Position numbers and translations under genes: made by a program. A stretch of 64,000 nt of DNA from a virus. Location: the IMG/VR virus record IMGVR_UViG_3300008952_002784, positions 1 to 64,000 of that record, one strand, 5' to 3'. Shown here in pieces: positions 41,918 through 51,147 of this stretch (position 1 is the first letter of the stretch; each line of letters opens with the position of its first letter). Below the pieces are notes generated by a model. The model had not been told where the DNA came from, did not search any database, and was given only the letters and a program-made list of their open reading frames with translations.

Positions 41918-43033
41918 ATGGCAAATCCAAAAGAGTGGTCTAATGACTATAACGGATTTAATGACTGGAAAATACTACTTCACAAGGACAAACTAGAAGG
42001 TTGTGCTACTGGCGATCTTTTAGCACCAATTGCTGTTGATACTGATCCAAGCAATATATGTCAACAGAGGTGTATATATTGTAACGCATATGACTATAGA
42101 GACAAGTCGGGATTTGAAAACATGCCGCCAGGTCACCTACTTAAGTTAGCAGATTTTTATGCAGATTGGGGTGTAAAAAGTACATGTATCGCCGGCGGCG
42201 GCGAGCCGTTAGTTAATAAAGATACTCTGCAAATGATTCCAAGACTTCATAAGCATAATATAGAGGTCGGAATGATTACAAATGGAGCTCTATTAGATGA
42301 AAGATATGCTGAAGAGCTTACTAACGGTGCTAGATTTTGTGGCATTAGTATTGACGGCACCAACGAAGAGACATACAAGAGAATGCGAGGGCAAAACCAC
42401 TACAAGCAAGTTGTGAAAAATGTCACTCACTTGAATGAGACTAAATATAGAAAAGGCAGTAAGCTAGATACTAACTTAAAATTTCTAATTCATCCATTCA
42501 ATTATGAAGAAACTTATAAGATAGCCAAGTTAGCAAAAGATACGGGTTGCGACGGCGTGCACATCCGTCCTGCAGGCTTAGAAAATATCCCGGGAGTGGT
42601 AGACTATCTCAAACCAGAAAACAACCCGGGCTTTGACATCGATGAATACATGAAAATAACACTGGAACACATTGAAAAAGCATATGAACTAGAAGATGAA
42701 AATTTCAAAGTGTATGCTGTAAGACACAAGTTTGGCAAAAACTTCAAAAGAGTAGTCAAATTTGACTCATGCAAGGCCACACCGCTCTCGGGTGTCTTTG
42801 GTGCAGACGGTTGGTTCCACATATGCTTTAGCATGCGCGGAAGAAAAGGCTTTAGATTAGCACGTCATTATCCCGACCCATGGGAAATAATGAGAGTGTG
42901 GGGATCAGAAGATCATATGAAGCTGATAAATGATATTCAGCCTGATAAGTGTATGCGATGTGCATTTACGCGATATAATGAAGTAATTGAGAACGTAATT
43001 GAAAAAGACAAAATATTTGGAAACTTTATTTGA
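41918..43033 (+). CDS. Radical SAM enzyme with SPASM-like C-terminus
   Basis: A 371-residue protein. C48, C52 and C55 form the CxxxCxxC site of the S-adenosylmethionine 4Fe-4S cluster (CQQRCIYC). GGGEPL is the radical SAM GGE motif and EVGMITNGALL the next strand. Further cysteines at the C-terminus (FDSCKAT, HICFSM, DKCMRCAF) suggest an auxiliary cluster of the SPASM/twitch kind. Members modify peptides, sugars or cofactors. In this cluster a sugar dehydration, epimerisation or methylation is plausible. The reaction cannot be told from sequence. Confidence 0.8.
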   Translation: MANPKEWSNDYNGFNDWKILLHKDKLEGCATGDLLAPIAVDTDPSNICQQRCIYCNAYDYRDKSGFENMPPGHLLKLADFYADWGVKSTCIAGGGEPLVNKDTLQMIPRLHKHNIEVGMITNGALLDERYAEELTNGARFCGISIDGTNEETYKRMRGQNHYKQVVKNVTHLNETKYRKGSKLDTNLKFLIHPFNYEETYKIAKLAKDTGCDGVHIRPAGLENIPGVVDYLKPENNPGFDIDEYMKITLEHIEKAYELEDENFKVYAVRHKFGKNFKRVVKFDSCKATPLSGVFGADGWFHICFSMRGRKGFRLARHYPDPWEIMRVWGSEDHMKLINDIQPDKCMRCAFTRYNEVIENVIEKDKIFGNFI

Positions 43034-43042
43034 GGGTATGTT

Positions 43043-43762
43043 ATGAAAGAAAAAACGCAATACAATGTTTGGCCTGTAGGAAAGCTACCCAAAGAGTGGC
43101 AGCGAACAGAATTAGATGATCTTAGTGCAGCTGGATATCACTTAGACGATCCACGAGATGCTGTTGATATATTTGAAAAAAAGCTGGCAGAATTTGCTGG
43201 TAGCAAGTATGCAGTAACAGTTGACTGTTGTTCAAATGGATTGTTCTTAGCATTGAAGTATTATAATGCCAAGGGTGTGATCACAATACCCTCACGAACA
43301 TATGTTTCAACACCGATGCAAATTTTGCATGCTGGTTGTCAAGTTCAATTCGAAGATTACGAATGGTCAGGTGTATACCATCTATCACCATATCCTATAG
43401 TCGATGGTGCAGTTAGATTTACAAAAGACATGTACGTTCCCGGTACATTGCACGTAGTATCATTTCAAATTAAAAAACGACTGCCTATAGGCCGCGGCGG
43501 CGTAATATTGACAGATAATGAAGAAGAGTACAGATGGCTCAAGAAAGCGTCATATGACGGTAGAGATCTTACAAAAGCTTATATGGACGATGAATTTGAA
43601 ATGATAGGGTATCATATGTATATGACACCCGAAGATGCTGCGAGAGGGATATTGATAATGGATCAACTGCCTCTTGAGAATGAAGATACTGGGTGTTCGA
43701 AAAATTACTCTAACTTATCAACTAAAAAAGTATTTATGAACCATGATAACGTGCGAAATTAA
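43043..43762 (+). CDS. Short DegT/DnrJ/EryC1-type sugar aminotransferase
   Basis: A 239-residue protein of the PLP-dependent DegT/DnrJ/StrS family. FAGSKYAVTVDCCSNGLFLAL is the N-terminal substrate region, PSRTYVSTPMQILHAGC the second block, and SFQIKKRLPIGRGGV carries the PLP-binding lysine. The usual length is about 370-400, so roughly the last third is missing. That could be a compact active form, or loss of function. It could make a 3- or 4-amino sugar for the formyltransferase. The next gene overlaps it by 20 nt. Confidence 0.75.
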   Translation: MKEKTQYNVWPVGKLPKEWQRTELDDLSAAGYHLDDPRDAVDIFEKKLAEFAGSKYAVTVDCCSNGLFLALKYYNAKGVITIPSRTYVSTPMQILHAGCQVQFEDYEWSGVYHLSPYPIVDGAVRFTKDMYVPGTLHVVSFQIKKRLPIGRGGVILTDNEEEYRWLKKASYDGRDLTKAYMDDEFEMIGYHMYMTPEDAARGILIMDQLPLENEDTGCSKNYSNLSTKKVFMNHDNVRN

Positions 43763-44543
43763 ACATGTCATAGTCGACTCTCCAAATACGACTACACAAA
43801 ATAGAGGCTTAGGGAACAGATTGTTCAAAGTTTGCGCAACTTTATCACATGCAATTGACTGTAATGATAGAGCAGTTTTCCCAGATTTGAAAGATGATGT
43901 TCATGCAGAAACTATATTTAGAAACTTAGATCTCGGTGAAGATAAATCATTCGTTGAGCATCGTCACAACTGGTTTAAGCCCGGCTTCTGTAAGATCCCA
44001 ATTGTGCAGAATCTAGAACTAGCCGGCGATTTTCAATCATACAAGTACTTTGAGCATAATCAAGATCAAGTCTTGAAAGTCTTGAAACCATCATACAGTA
44101 CTGTAACTTACCTTAGAGAAAAATATTCTATACTAACCAAGCTTCCAACTGTTAGCATACATGTTCGTCGAGGTGACTATGTCAACAATCAAGATTCATA
44201 TGTACCTACAACTATAGATTACGTGAAAAAATCTCGGGAAAGATTTAGTGATATGTACACATTTGTGTATTTTAGTGATGACATAGAATGGTGTAGAGAA
44301 AATATGACAATGTCAGATAGAGATGTGTTTATTGAAGGTGAGACAGATGTGATGGATATGTACCTTATGTCTATGATGCACCACAATATTATTTCAAATA
44401 GCACGTTTTCGTGGTGGGCTGCGTATCTCAATAATAATAAAACCAAAACCGTAATAGCACCCAAAACATGGTACGGTCAAAAAATGTCAGACTGGCACAT
44501 AGATGATCTAATTCCACCCCAGTGGACGATGATAGACAATTAA
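43743..44543 (+). CDS. Alpha-1,2-fucosyltransferase-like (GT11)
   Basis: A 266-residue GT11-type protein: NRGLGNRLFKVCATLSHAID at the N-terminus, VSIHVRRGDYV (GDP-fucose binding, HxRRxD) and IISNSTFSWWAAYLN. These are the three conserved GT11 motifs. It would transfer fucose from GDP-fucose to a sugar acceptor. GDP-mannose dehydratase (46094) supplies the precursor, but a clear GDP-fucose synthase was not found. The start at 43743 overlaps the preceding gene by 20 nt. Confidence 0.85.
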   Translation: MITCEIKHVIVDSPNTTTQNRGLGNRLFKVCATLSHAIDCNDRAVFPDLKDDVHAETIFRNLDLGEDKSFVEHRHNWFKPGFCKIPIVQNLELAGDFQSYKYFEHNQDQVLKVLKPSYSTVTYLREKYSILTKLPTVSIHVRRGDYVNNQDSYVPTTIDYVKKSRERFSDMYTFVYFSDDIEWCRENMTMSDRDVFIEGETDVMDMYLMSMMHHNIISNSTFSWWAAYLNNNKTKTVIAPKTWYGQKMSDWHIDDLIPPQWTMIDN

Positions 44544-44600
44544 GGCGTAATCTTTGACAGTACTGCATATATTATAGTCTTTAAAGGAAAGTGAGGACAA

Positions 44601-45329
44601 ATGCGCTTAGTCAAAGATCAAAACGGAATAAAGTATTACAAGTATGATGATGTCAAATACCCGTTTGTGAAGATAGTTACAGATTTTTTCAATATTGAAA
44701 ATCTAGAGGATTTACACAATATAATTCCCAAAGATTCTATAAATCAGATAAAAAACGAATTATTCACAAATGAAAACGATGCTCATACTCTTTTACATAG
44801 TCTCTTTTACAAGAAGTTAAATGAGGGTTGGCCAGAGCTAGTTGATGCTTATCACCGCTTCATAAAAGATGTCATGACTGATATTATGGGAACAAATGAT
44901 TTAATTTATCAATCATTCCCATCATTCAGAATTCAATTTCCAGATAATATTGCAGTTGGAGGAAATCCAGGAGACACTAAAGAAGAGTACGGTTGGCATA
45001 AAGATTCTGACCCTGGGTATAATCACCCAATAGTTGAAAAAAACTTTATAATACCCCTTACTAGATCTCGTGATACAGCATCTGTATATATTGAGACAGA
45101 CCCGGGAACAAGAGAATATTATCCAGCTATTATGAATCCAGGCGAGATTTTTAATTTCAGGGGTTCAACATGCCGACACGGAAACAAAAAAAATGAATCT
45201 GGAAAGTGTCGTGTAAGTTTTGACTTTAGAGTGATCTTACCAGACGATTACGACGAAAATTATGTAAAAAATTCTAAGCTAAGTACAAAGAAATTTACTG
45301 TAGGGGAATATTATGAAAGAACAATCTAG
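44601..45329 (+). CDS. 2-oxoglutarate/Fe(II)-dependent oxygenase
   Basis: A 242-residue protein. The Fe site H133-x-D135 (YGWHKDSD) and H193 (STCRHGN) and the 2-oxoglutarate arginine R204 (KCRVSFDF) are visible, with IIPLTRSRDTASVYIE between. It resembles StrG-like oxygenases of antibiotic and sugar clusters. It probably hydroxylates a sugar or a protein side chain. GAGG precedes the ATG. The 57-nt gap before it holds no clear promoter. Confidence 0.75.
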   Translation: MRLVKDQNGIKYYKYDDVKYPFVKIVTDFFNIENLEDLHNIIPKDSINQIKNELFTNENDAHTLLHSLFYKKLNEGWPELVDAYHRFIKDVMTDIMGTNDLIYQSFPSFRIQFPDNIAVGGNPGDTKEEYGWHKDSDPGYNHPIVEKNFIIPLTRSRDTASVYIETDPGTREYYPAIMNPGEIFNFRGSTCRHGNKKNESGKCRVSFDFRVILPDDYDENYVKNSKLSTKKFTVGEYYERTI

Positions 45330-46077
45330 TATTCCAAAAATAACAATAATCACACCTACTCACTACCGCCCGGATTTGTTGAGGAGATGTATACAATCAG
45401 TGCAATTGCAGACTTTTAATGAATATGAGCACATAATCGTTGCAGATCATTGTCCGTATGCATTCAGTGTTTATAAAGAATTTGCATCTGACAAAAGAAT
45501 ACGTTTTATAAACAATGAGCAACCACATGTACCAAATGTAGGTTCTGTTGGAAAAAATATCGGTGTAAATAATGCGAAGTCTGACATTATCGCATATTGT
45601 GATGATGATAATGTTCTACTACCTAATCATACACAGGTAATATGGGAAACAATGAGCAAACATATATGTGATGTAATGTACACACAGTACTATCATGTTA
45701 CGATAGGTAAGGGTGATGGAATGATTGAGAAGATTGTCGATCGAGATATAGATGATTATTCTGGATATGACCATATTGGAAATACAGATAATCTTAACAT
45801 GGCACATACACTCGATGCTTTGACAAAGTATGGGTCGTGGAAAAGAGATTCACCAGGCAGCAGAGATGGGGAAGATACAGAATTGATGAAACGATTTGAA
45901 AAATCAGGAGCTGTTATAAGATACGTTGACATACCGACGTGTGTGTATTATGCCAGATCCGCATGTATTATTGATGATAGAGAGTACAAAAATAAACTTC
46001 AAAATCTTCCAATTAATGAATATTATGTATTTTGTCAATCGCATGAAAAAAATTCTAATCACATAAAATCGAATTGA
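45313..46077 (+). CDS. Glycosyltransferase family 2
   Basis: A 254-residue GT-A protein: KITIITPTHYRPDLLRRCIQSV, EHIIVADHCP, VGSVGKNIGVNNAKSDIIAYCDDDN. The last supplies the metal-binding acidic motif. It starts 17 nt inside the oxygenase gene. Later residues (SWKRDSPGSRDGEDTELMKRFE) fit the C-terminal acidic motif of the family. Sugar unknown. Confidence 0.8.
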   Translation: MKEQSSIPKITIITPTHYRPDLLRRCIQSVQLQTFNEYEHIIVADHCPYAFSVYKEFASDKRIRFINNEQPHVPNVGSVGKNIGVNNAKSDIIAYCDDDNVLLPNHTQVIWETMSKHICDVMYTQYYHVTIGKGDGMIEKIVDRDIDDYSGYDHIGNTDNLNMAHTLDALTKYGSWKRDSPGSRDGEDTELMKRFEKSGAVIRYVDIPTCVYYARSACIIDDREYKNKLQNLPINEYYVFCQSHEKNSNHIKSN

Positions 46078-46093
46078 CAAAGGTAATAAAAAT

Positions 46094-47071
46094 ATGAAAA
46101 AAAAGAGAGCACTAATCACCGGAATTACAGGACAAGACGGAAGTTACCTTTCAGAATATTTAATATCACAAGGCTATGATGTTTTTGGAATGGTGAGACG
46201 CCAGTCTGTTGCAGAAAATCAGAATACTAGAATCTACAATCTACAGCAAAGTAGTGACATTACAACATATTACGGCGATATGCTCGATGCGCCATCACTT
46301 ATAAGGATAGTGTCAGAGGTCAAACCAGATGAAATATATAATTTAGCTGCTATGAGTCACGTTAGAATTAGCTTTGATGTACCATCTTTTACGATCAAGA
46401 CTAACGGAATTGGCGTTTTGAATTTGCTAGAAGCATATAGGTTGTTTGCCCCAGAAGCTAAATTTTATCAAGCTAGCTCGTCTGAAATGTTTGGAAACTC
46501 AGTTGATGATGACGGGTGTCAAAGACTTACAACCCCTATGAATCCAGTAAGTCCTTACGGTTGTGCTAAGGTTATGGGCTACAATTTAGTTAGACACTAT
46601 AGACATGCATACGGACTTCATGCTTGTAATGGGATTCTTTTTAATCATGAGTCGCCACGAAGAGGATCAAATTTTGTCACAAATAAGGTTGTCAAGACTG
46701 CAGTACAAATTCATAAAGGCTTACGTGACAATTTAGAACTGGGAAATATGGATTCAAGTAGAGATTGGGGGCATTCAAAAGACTATGTAAGAGCTATGCA
46801 CATGATAACAAATCATGATAAGGCATCTGACTTTATTGTAGCAACCGGAAAGACTCACACGGTTAGAGACTTGTGTGAATATGTATTTACTAAGCTGGAT
46901 ATGGACTATAGAGAGTACGTAACTCAGAACCCTAAGTATATGAGGCCGGAAGAGTTGAAGTACCTCAGAGGTGATTCTCAGCTTACTAGAGATACTCTGG
47001 GTTGGGTACCAGACTACACATTTGAGTCAATGCTTGATGAGATGATATCATCATGGATGGAAAAACTTTGA
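46094..47071 (+). CDS. gmd: GDP-mannose 4,6-dehydratase
   Basis: A 325-residue short-chain dehydrogenase. ALITGITGQDGSYLSEYL is the NAD site with the GITGQDG of GMD, YNLAAMSHVRISFDVP and QASSSEMFG are GMD motifs, PVSPYGCAK contains the catalytic Tyr-x3-Lys, and FNHESPRRGSNFVTNKV and SSRDWGHSKDYV complete the family. It makes GDP-4-keto-6-deoxymannose from GDP-mannose. The length is somewhat short (E. coli 373). AAAGG lies before the ATG. GDP-fucose for the transferase at 43743 is a likely end point. Confidence 0.9.
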   Translation: MKKKRALITGITGQDGSYLSEYLISQGYDVFGMVRRQSVAENQNTRIYNLQQSSDITTYYGDMLDAPSLIRIVSEVKPDEIYNLAAMSHVRISFDVPSFTIKTNGIGVLNLLEAYRLFAPEAKFYQASSSEMFGNSVDDDGCQRLTTPMNPVSPYGCAKVMGYNLVRHYRHAYGLHACNGILFNHESPRRGSNFVTNKVVKTAVQIHKGLRDNLELGNMDSSRDWGHSKDYVRAMHMITNHDKASDFIVATGKTHTVRDLCEYVFTKLDMDYREYVTQNPKYMRPEELKYLRGDSQLTRDTLGWVPDYTFESMLDEMISSWMEKL

Positions 47072-47973
47072 TAACATTTATTGGTATGAAAGCTAGATCC
47101 TCTGGTCAAGTCAGAGGAATTCAAATGTGTGCACCGGTAGGAGGCAATTTTTATGACACTGATACAAGATCATTTGTAGGTCAATCCGGATTTCATAAGA
47201 CAATTGTGTTTGTAAGAAGCTTTGAACCAGGACTAGCTCACCAGCTTAGACAGCGAGGACATATCATTGGGTTTGATATAATTGATCAGCCGGTCGCAAT
47301 ATTACACAAACTACAAAAGAAGAATCCCGAAGCAGACGAAATCGATTGGTCAACTCTGTCGCATGGTCTTATTGATTTTTACATAGTCAATAACACAAAA
47401 TCTAAGGATAGACTAGCAGATCACATCACATCGTCGCAGAAAGTATACGTTATTCCACACCATGCTGCAACATATAATTTAGTCACACGAGATGACAGAG
47501 TACCGGCGACAGTTGGTTATGTAGGTCTACCAGATCAGATAGATTGCTTAGACAAAATTAGAATTCATGTTGAAAGCTTGGGATTATCTCTATTTACAGG
47601 CCATCCATCATCTAGAGAAGAATGCTGCGAAATGTTAGAAGGAATTGATATAGGTATAATATTTCTAGAGAGGAACAAAAGAACAACATACGTTTTAGAT
47701 TATAAACCAAACCAAAAGCTTTCGAATTTTCAATGCTTTGGTATTCCCACAATAGCGTGCAATTATAATAGCTTTCATGAATTTGGTGATAACGCGTTTA
47801 TATCTGTAGAATCTATAGACGATGTTATGAGTTCTCTGACTCAACTATGCTCATCTACAGATATGAGAGTTGACTTACGTAAAAAAGGGTACAAAGCTGG
47901 AGAGAATCTTCTTATATCTGCTGTCTCTTCTAAATACAAGGATATGATAAATGAAGTCCAAACAAAACAATAG
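47053..47973 (+). CDS. GT-B-like glycosyltransferase
   Basis: A 306-residue protein overlapping gmd by 19 nt. It shows the Rossmann-like plan of group-1 relatives: FIGMKARSSGQVRGIQ, HIIGFDIIDQPV, YVIPHHAATYN and KPNQKLSNFQCFGIPTIACNYNSFHEF, the last resembling the donor-sugar E-x-donor segment. It has no clear N-terminal signature, so the assignment is moderate. The next gene starts 23 nt inside it. Confidence 0.6.
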   Translation: MDGKTLITFIGMKARSSGQVRGIQMCAPVGGNFYDTDTRSFVGQSGFHKTIVFVRSFEPGLAHQLRQRGHIIGFDIIDQPVAILHKLQKKNPEADEIDWSTLSHGLIDFYIVNNTKSKDRLADHITSSQKVYVIPHHAATYNLVTRDDRVPATVGYVGLPDQIDCLDKIRIHVESLGLSLFTGHPSSREECCEMLEGIDIGIIFLERNKRTTYVLDYKPNQKLSNFQCFGIPTIACNYNSFHEFGDNAFISVESIDDVMSSLTQLCSSTDMRVDLRKKGYKAGENLLISAVSSKYKDMINEVQTKQ

Positions 47974-48799
47974 ACTTTTAGTCGGTTATCTATCTTTTAT
48001 CAATGAAGATAACAGCAAAAGAAGGCAGTCTGTTTTTGACAGTACATTTCCGACATTAGAAAATCTAAGATCTCAACCTTGTGACATTCTAAGTGTTGAT
48101 AATAATTCTTTGAATGAAGTAACAAACAAAATAAAAGAATCAGGGCTTTTTCGATATTATCTTCACTTTGACAAGAATTACTATGACACTGCAGTCATAT
48201 ATTGTTCTGCAAAGCTAGCACAAGACAAGGGTTATCCGTATGTCATGTACATGTATGATGATTTTCATGTATACGATAATGATTTTGTAAAAGATTGTTT
48301 AGATTTTATGGATATGAATACTAACATACACTGTCTCAGAGTACCATCATATGACTATTGTGCCTCTGAAAAATTTGATCCGACCTACACACCCAAAAGT
48401 GTAAACCCGGATTCTGTAAGACACTATAATACTGTGACTAACGAAAAATTGAAATGGTCAGATCCCATACATGTAGGATCAAAGACATTCTATTATAACA
48501 ATTGGCATTATACATCTCGTCCAACTATATGGAGAACTGATACGCTCATGACCTTGTTCAATGGTGTCAATGAAATTCCTATTCTCAACATGTTTGAGAG
48601 ACATGCAACACATACACTGACTAGATTGCCGCTAGTAACTGGTGTTCTAGATAAGGGTGTCATGCACACTGTAATGCAAAGTGAAAGAATACGCCTCGTG
48701 GAAAAAGATAGAATCGATCTCAAAATAAGAGTAAATAAAATAGAAATTCAGCACGAATATGAACAAAAGATCAGAGACATACAAGGGAACACAGAATGA
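47951..48799 (+). CDS. Putative GT-A-like glycosyltransferase
   Basis: A 282-residue protein. LLVGYLSFINEDNSKRRQSVFDSTFPTL and LRSQPCDILSVDNNS start a GT-A fold, YVMYMYDDFHVYDNDFVKDCLDF contains the acidic metal-binding motif, and PTIWRTDTLMTLFNGVNE follows. It resembles the gene at 38593 in layout. The next gene starts in an ATGA overlap. Sugar unknown. Confidence 0.6.
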   Translation: MKSKQNNRLLVGYLSFINEDNSKRRQSVFDSTFPTLENLRSQPCDILSVDNNSLNEVTNKIKESGLFRYYLHFDKNYYDTAVIYCSAKLAQDKGYPYVMYMYDDFHVYDNDFVKDCLDFMDMNTNIHCLRVPSYDYCASEKFDPTYTPKSVNPDSVRHYNTVTNEKLKWSDPIHVGSKTFYYNNWHYTSRPTIWRTDTLMTLFNGVNEIPILNMFERHATHTLTRLPLVTGVLDKGVMHTVMQSERIRLVEKDRIDLKIRVNKIEIQHEYEQKIRDIQGNTE

Positions 48800-49518
48800 A
48801 AGGAATAATCCTTGCAGGTGGAACCGGATCAAGGCTTTCACCTTTGACAAAAGTGACAAATAAACACTTATTACCTGTTGGTCAAAAACCAATGATAATT
48901 CACAGCGTAGATAAGCTAGTATCTGCGGGAGTCACTGACATTATGGTTATCACAGGCACAGAGCATATGGGTGACATGATAACACTTTTGGGAAGTGGTA
49001 GAGATTATAAATGTAGCTTCACATTTAGAGTACAAGATAAGCCTGACGGAATAGCGGGAGCTTTACTGCTTTGCGAAAATTTCTCAAACAACGACAATAT
49101 TGTTGTAATATTGGGTGACAACATATTTGAAGATAATTTGCTTGACATTATAACTCAATTTGACTCACGTGACAACAGTGTAAGTACATGTCTTCTTTGT
49201 CTCAAAGAAGTTGATGATCCGACTAGATTTGGTGTACCTGAAATCTTTGAGAATAAAGTAATTCGAATCGTAGAAAAACCCGTAAAACCCCCAAGCAATT
49301 ATTGTGTAACTGGAATATACATTTATGATAATAATGTCTTTGATTATATTAGAGATTTGCAAAAATCAGAAAGGGGTGAGTACGAAATAACTGACGTCAA
49401 TAATGTGTATATTTCATCTGGTGAAGCACTATCTTATTCTCTCACTGGCCAGTGGACTGATGCAGGAACTCATGAATCATATTATTGCGCTAACAAACTA
49501 ATGAGTGAACTACAATGA
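48796..49518 (+). CDS. rmlA: Glucose-1-phosphate thymidylyltransferase-like
   Basis: A 240-residue NTP-transferase. GIILAGGTGSRLSPLT and NKHLLPVGQKPMI are the nucleotide- and phosphate-binding motifs of RmlA; VILGDNIF, EVDDPTRFGVPEI, IVEKPVKPPSNYCVTGIYIYD and WTDAGTHESY complete the family. It would make dTDP-glucose from glucose 1-phosphate. Whether it prefers dTTP cannot be read from sequence. It is a short form. It overlaps both neighbours by ATGA. Confidence 0.85.
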   Translation: MKGIILAGGTGSRLSPLTKVTNKHLLPVGQKPMIIHSVDKLVSAGVTDIMVITGTEHMGDMITLLGSGRDYKCSFTFRVQDKPDGIAGALLLCENFSNNDNIVVILGDNIFEDNLLDIITQFDSRDNSVSTCLLCLKEVDDPTRFGVPEIFENKVIRIVEKPVKPPSNYCVTGIYIYDNNVFDYIRDLQKSERGEYEITDVNNVYISSGEALSYSLTGQWTDAGTHESYYCANKLMSELQ

Positions 49519-50330
49519 ATCGACTAGTATTCGGAACAGGAAAAGTAGCAAGTCAATTAAGAAGATCTGACACAACTCTAATATCACACAAAGAGTGTGA
49601 TATCACAGATAGATCTTCAGTTGAAAAATATATTGTTGATATCATGCCAGATATTGTTATAAACTGTGCTGCAAAAACCAATTTAGAATACTGTCAGGAA
49701 AATAGATTTGAAGCATACAATGTTAATACTGTAGGACCACTAAATATTCTCAGTATATGCGCAAAATTAGGAATCAAATACGTTCATATTAGCAGCGGTT
49801 GCTTATTTGATGGCAATGATACAGAGTCATATGAAGACAGTATCCCAACACCCAAGGTGTGGTATACATGGACTAAGAAATGGGCTGATGAACAAATAAC
49901 AGAGTTTGGGTATGAAAATTATCTAATACTTCGCCCTAGACAATTAATATCTGCTGTATCATATCCATCAAATCTGATTACAAAGTTTATTTCCATGGAT
50001 TACATACCTGCAATTGATGAGATAAACTCAATCACATGCATAGAAGATTTTATTGACATGATGAATCACTTGATAGTCAATGACTGTACAGGAATATACA
50101 ATACAGCAAATTCTGGTCATATAACACCATATGATATTGCAATAATGATAAAGCAAAAAATCAAACCAGATCTTGAAGTAATAAAAACTGACTATGAAGA
50201 GCTCCTTGAGATATTACCAAATCGTAGAGTAAATACTCTCCTGAACATTGATAAGTTGCTAGCCACGGGTTACAAAGGAAGATCAGCAATTGAAGCATTG
50301 AATTGGTGTCTAGACAAATATGAAGACTAA
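49515..50330 (+). CDS. RmlD-like dTDP-4-keto sugar reductase
   Basis: A 271-residue short-chain dehydrogenase. RLVFGTGKVASQLRR is an unusual NAD(P) loop (GTGKVAS), followed by DIVINCAAKTNLEYCQEN, YVHISSGCLFDGNDTESY and YTWTKKWADEQI with the catalytic Tyr-x3-Lys. The pattern is that of RmlD/RfbD reductases. The last reduction of a dTDP-sugar is the likely step. The ATGA overlap with rmlA and the overlap with the next gene show coupling. Confidence 0.7.
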   Translation: MNRLVFGTGKVASQLRRSDTTLISHKECDITDRSSVEKYIVDIMPDIVINCAAKTNLEYCQENRFEAYNVNTVGPLNILSICAKLGIKYVHISSGCLFDGNDTESYEDSIPTPKVWYTWTKKWADEQITEFGYENYLILRPRQLISAVSYPSNLITKFISMDYIPAIDEINSITCIEDFIDMMNHLIVNDCTGIYNTANSGHITPYDIAIMIKQKIKPDLEVIKTDYEELLEILPNRRVNTLLNIDKLLATGYKGRSAIEALNWCLDKYED

Positions 50331-51147
50331 AACATCAGTATTTGGTGGGACAGGTTTTATAGGATCAAACTATGTAAATCTAAAACCAGACGAGTGTATT
50401 GTGATCCCAAGAGAATCCAGAAAGCCAATGTCTGATTCAATTCTCTACTTCATAAGTACAACACATAACTACCATGTGCTTGATGATGTTCATAAAGATG
50501 TCTCTACCAATTTGAGTGTCTTATTAGAAGTTCTAGAACAGTGCAAAGACAGAGACGTTGTATTTAATTTCATCAGCTCATGGTTTGTTTACGGTGATAC
50601 GACTTTGCCGGCATTAGAAACTAGCTGCTGTAAACCCAAGGGATTCTACTCTATCACAAAATTATGTGCTGAGCAGCTAATAGAATCTTTTTGTAAAACG
50701 TACAATATACATTATAGAATTCTACGTTTGTGCAATGTTTACGGCACAGGAGATATTCTTGCTTCTAAAAAGAAAAATGCTTTGCAGTATCTAATAGATC
50801 AGATAAAGTGTGACAAACCCATCGACTTATATCACGGGGGAGACTTTATAAGAGATTATCTTCATGTAACAGATGTTTGTCAAGCAATTGATTTAATTCT
50901 AAAAGAAGGCGACTTGGATCAGATTTATAATGTTGGCAGCGGAATTCCGCACAGGTTTCGTGATATGATTGATGAAGCAATTAATACTGTAAATTCAAAA
51001 ACAGTCATTACTGATGTCTCCCCACCAGATTTTCACAATATAGTTCAGGTAAAAGACATGTTTTTAGATACACAGAAATTAATCAATTTGGGATTTGAAC
51101 CAAAGATATCAATTAATGAAGGAATAAGTTTGTTATGTCAACCTTGA
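50320..51147 (+). CDS. NAD-dependent sugar epimerase/dehydratase
   Basis: A 275-residue extended short-chain dehydrogenase: SVFGGTGFIGSNYV (NAD loop), FNFISSWFVYGDT, KGFYSITKLCAEQLIESF with Tyr-x3-Lys, LRLCNVYGTGD and FIRDYLHVTDVCQAI. It acts on a nucleotide sugar. It could do 4-epimerisation, 4,6-dehydration or 4-reduction of the 3,6-dideoxy route; the sequence does not decide. It overlaps the next gene by 13 nt. Confidence 0.7.
   Translation: MKTKTSVFGGTGFIGSNYVNLKPDECIVIPRESRKPMSDSILYFISTTHNYHVLDDVHKDVSTNLSVLLEVLEQCKDRDVVFNFISSWFVYGDTTLPALETSCCKPKGFYSITKLCAEQLIESFCKTYNIHYRILRLCNVYGTGDILASKKKNALQYLIDQIKCDKPIDLYHGGDFIRDYLHVTDVCQAIDLILKEGDLDQIYNVGSGIPHRFRDMIDEAINTVNSKTVITDVSPPDFHNIVQVKDMFLDTQKLINLGFEPKISINEGISLLCQP

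Noticed and set aside
44554-44559. TTGACA before the oxygenase gene
   Set aside because: The nearest TATTAT or TATAGT boxes are only 10-13 nt away, so the spacing does not fit a sigma70 promoter.
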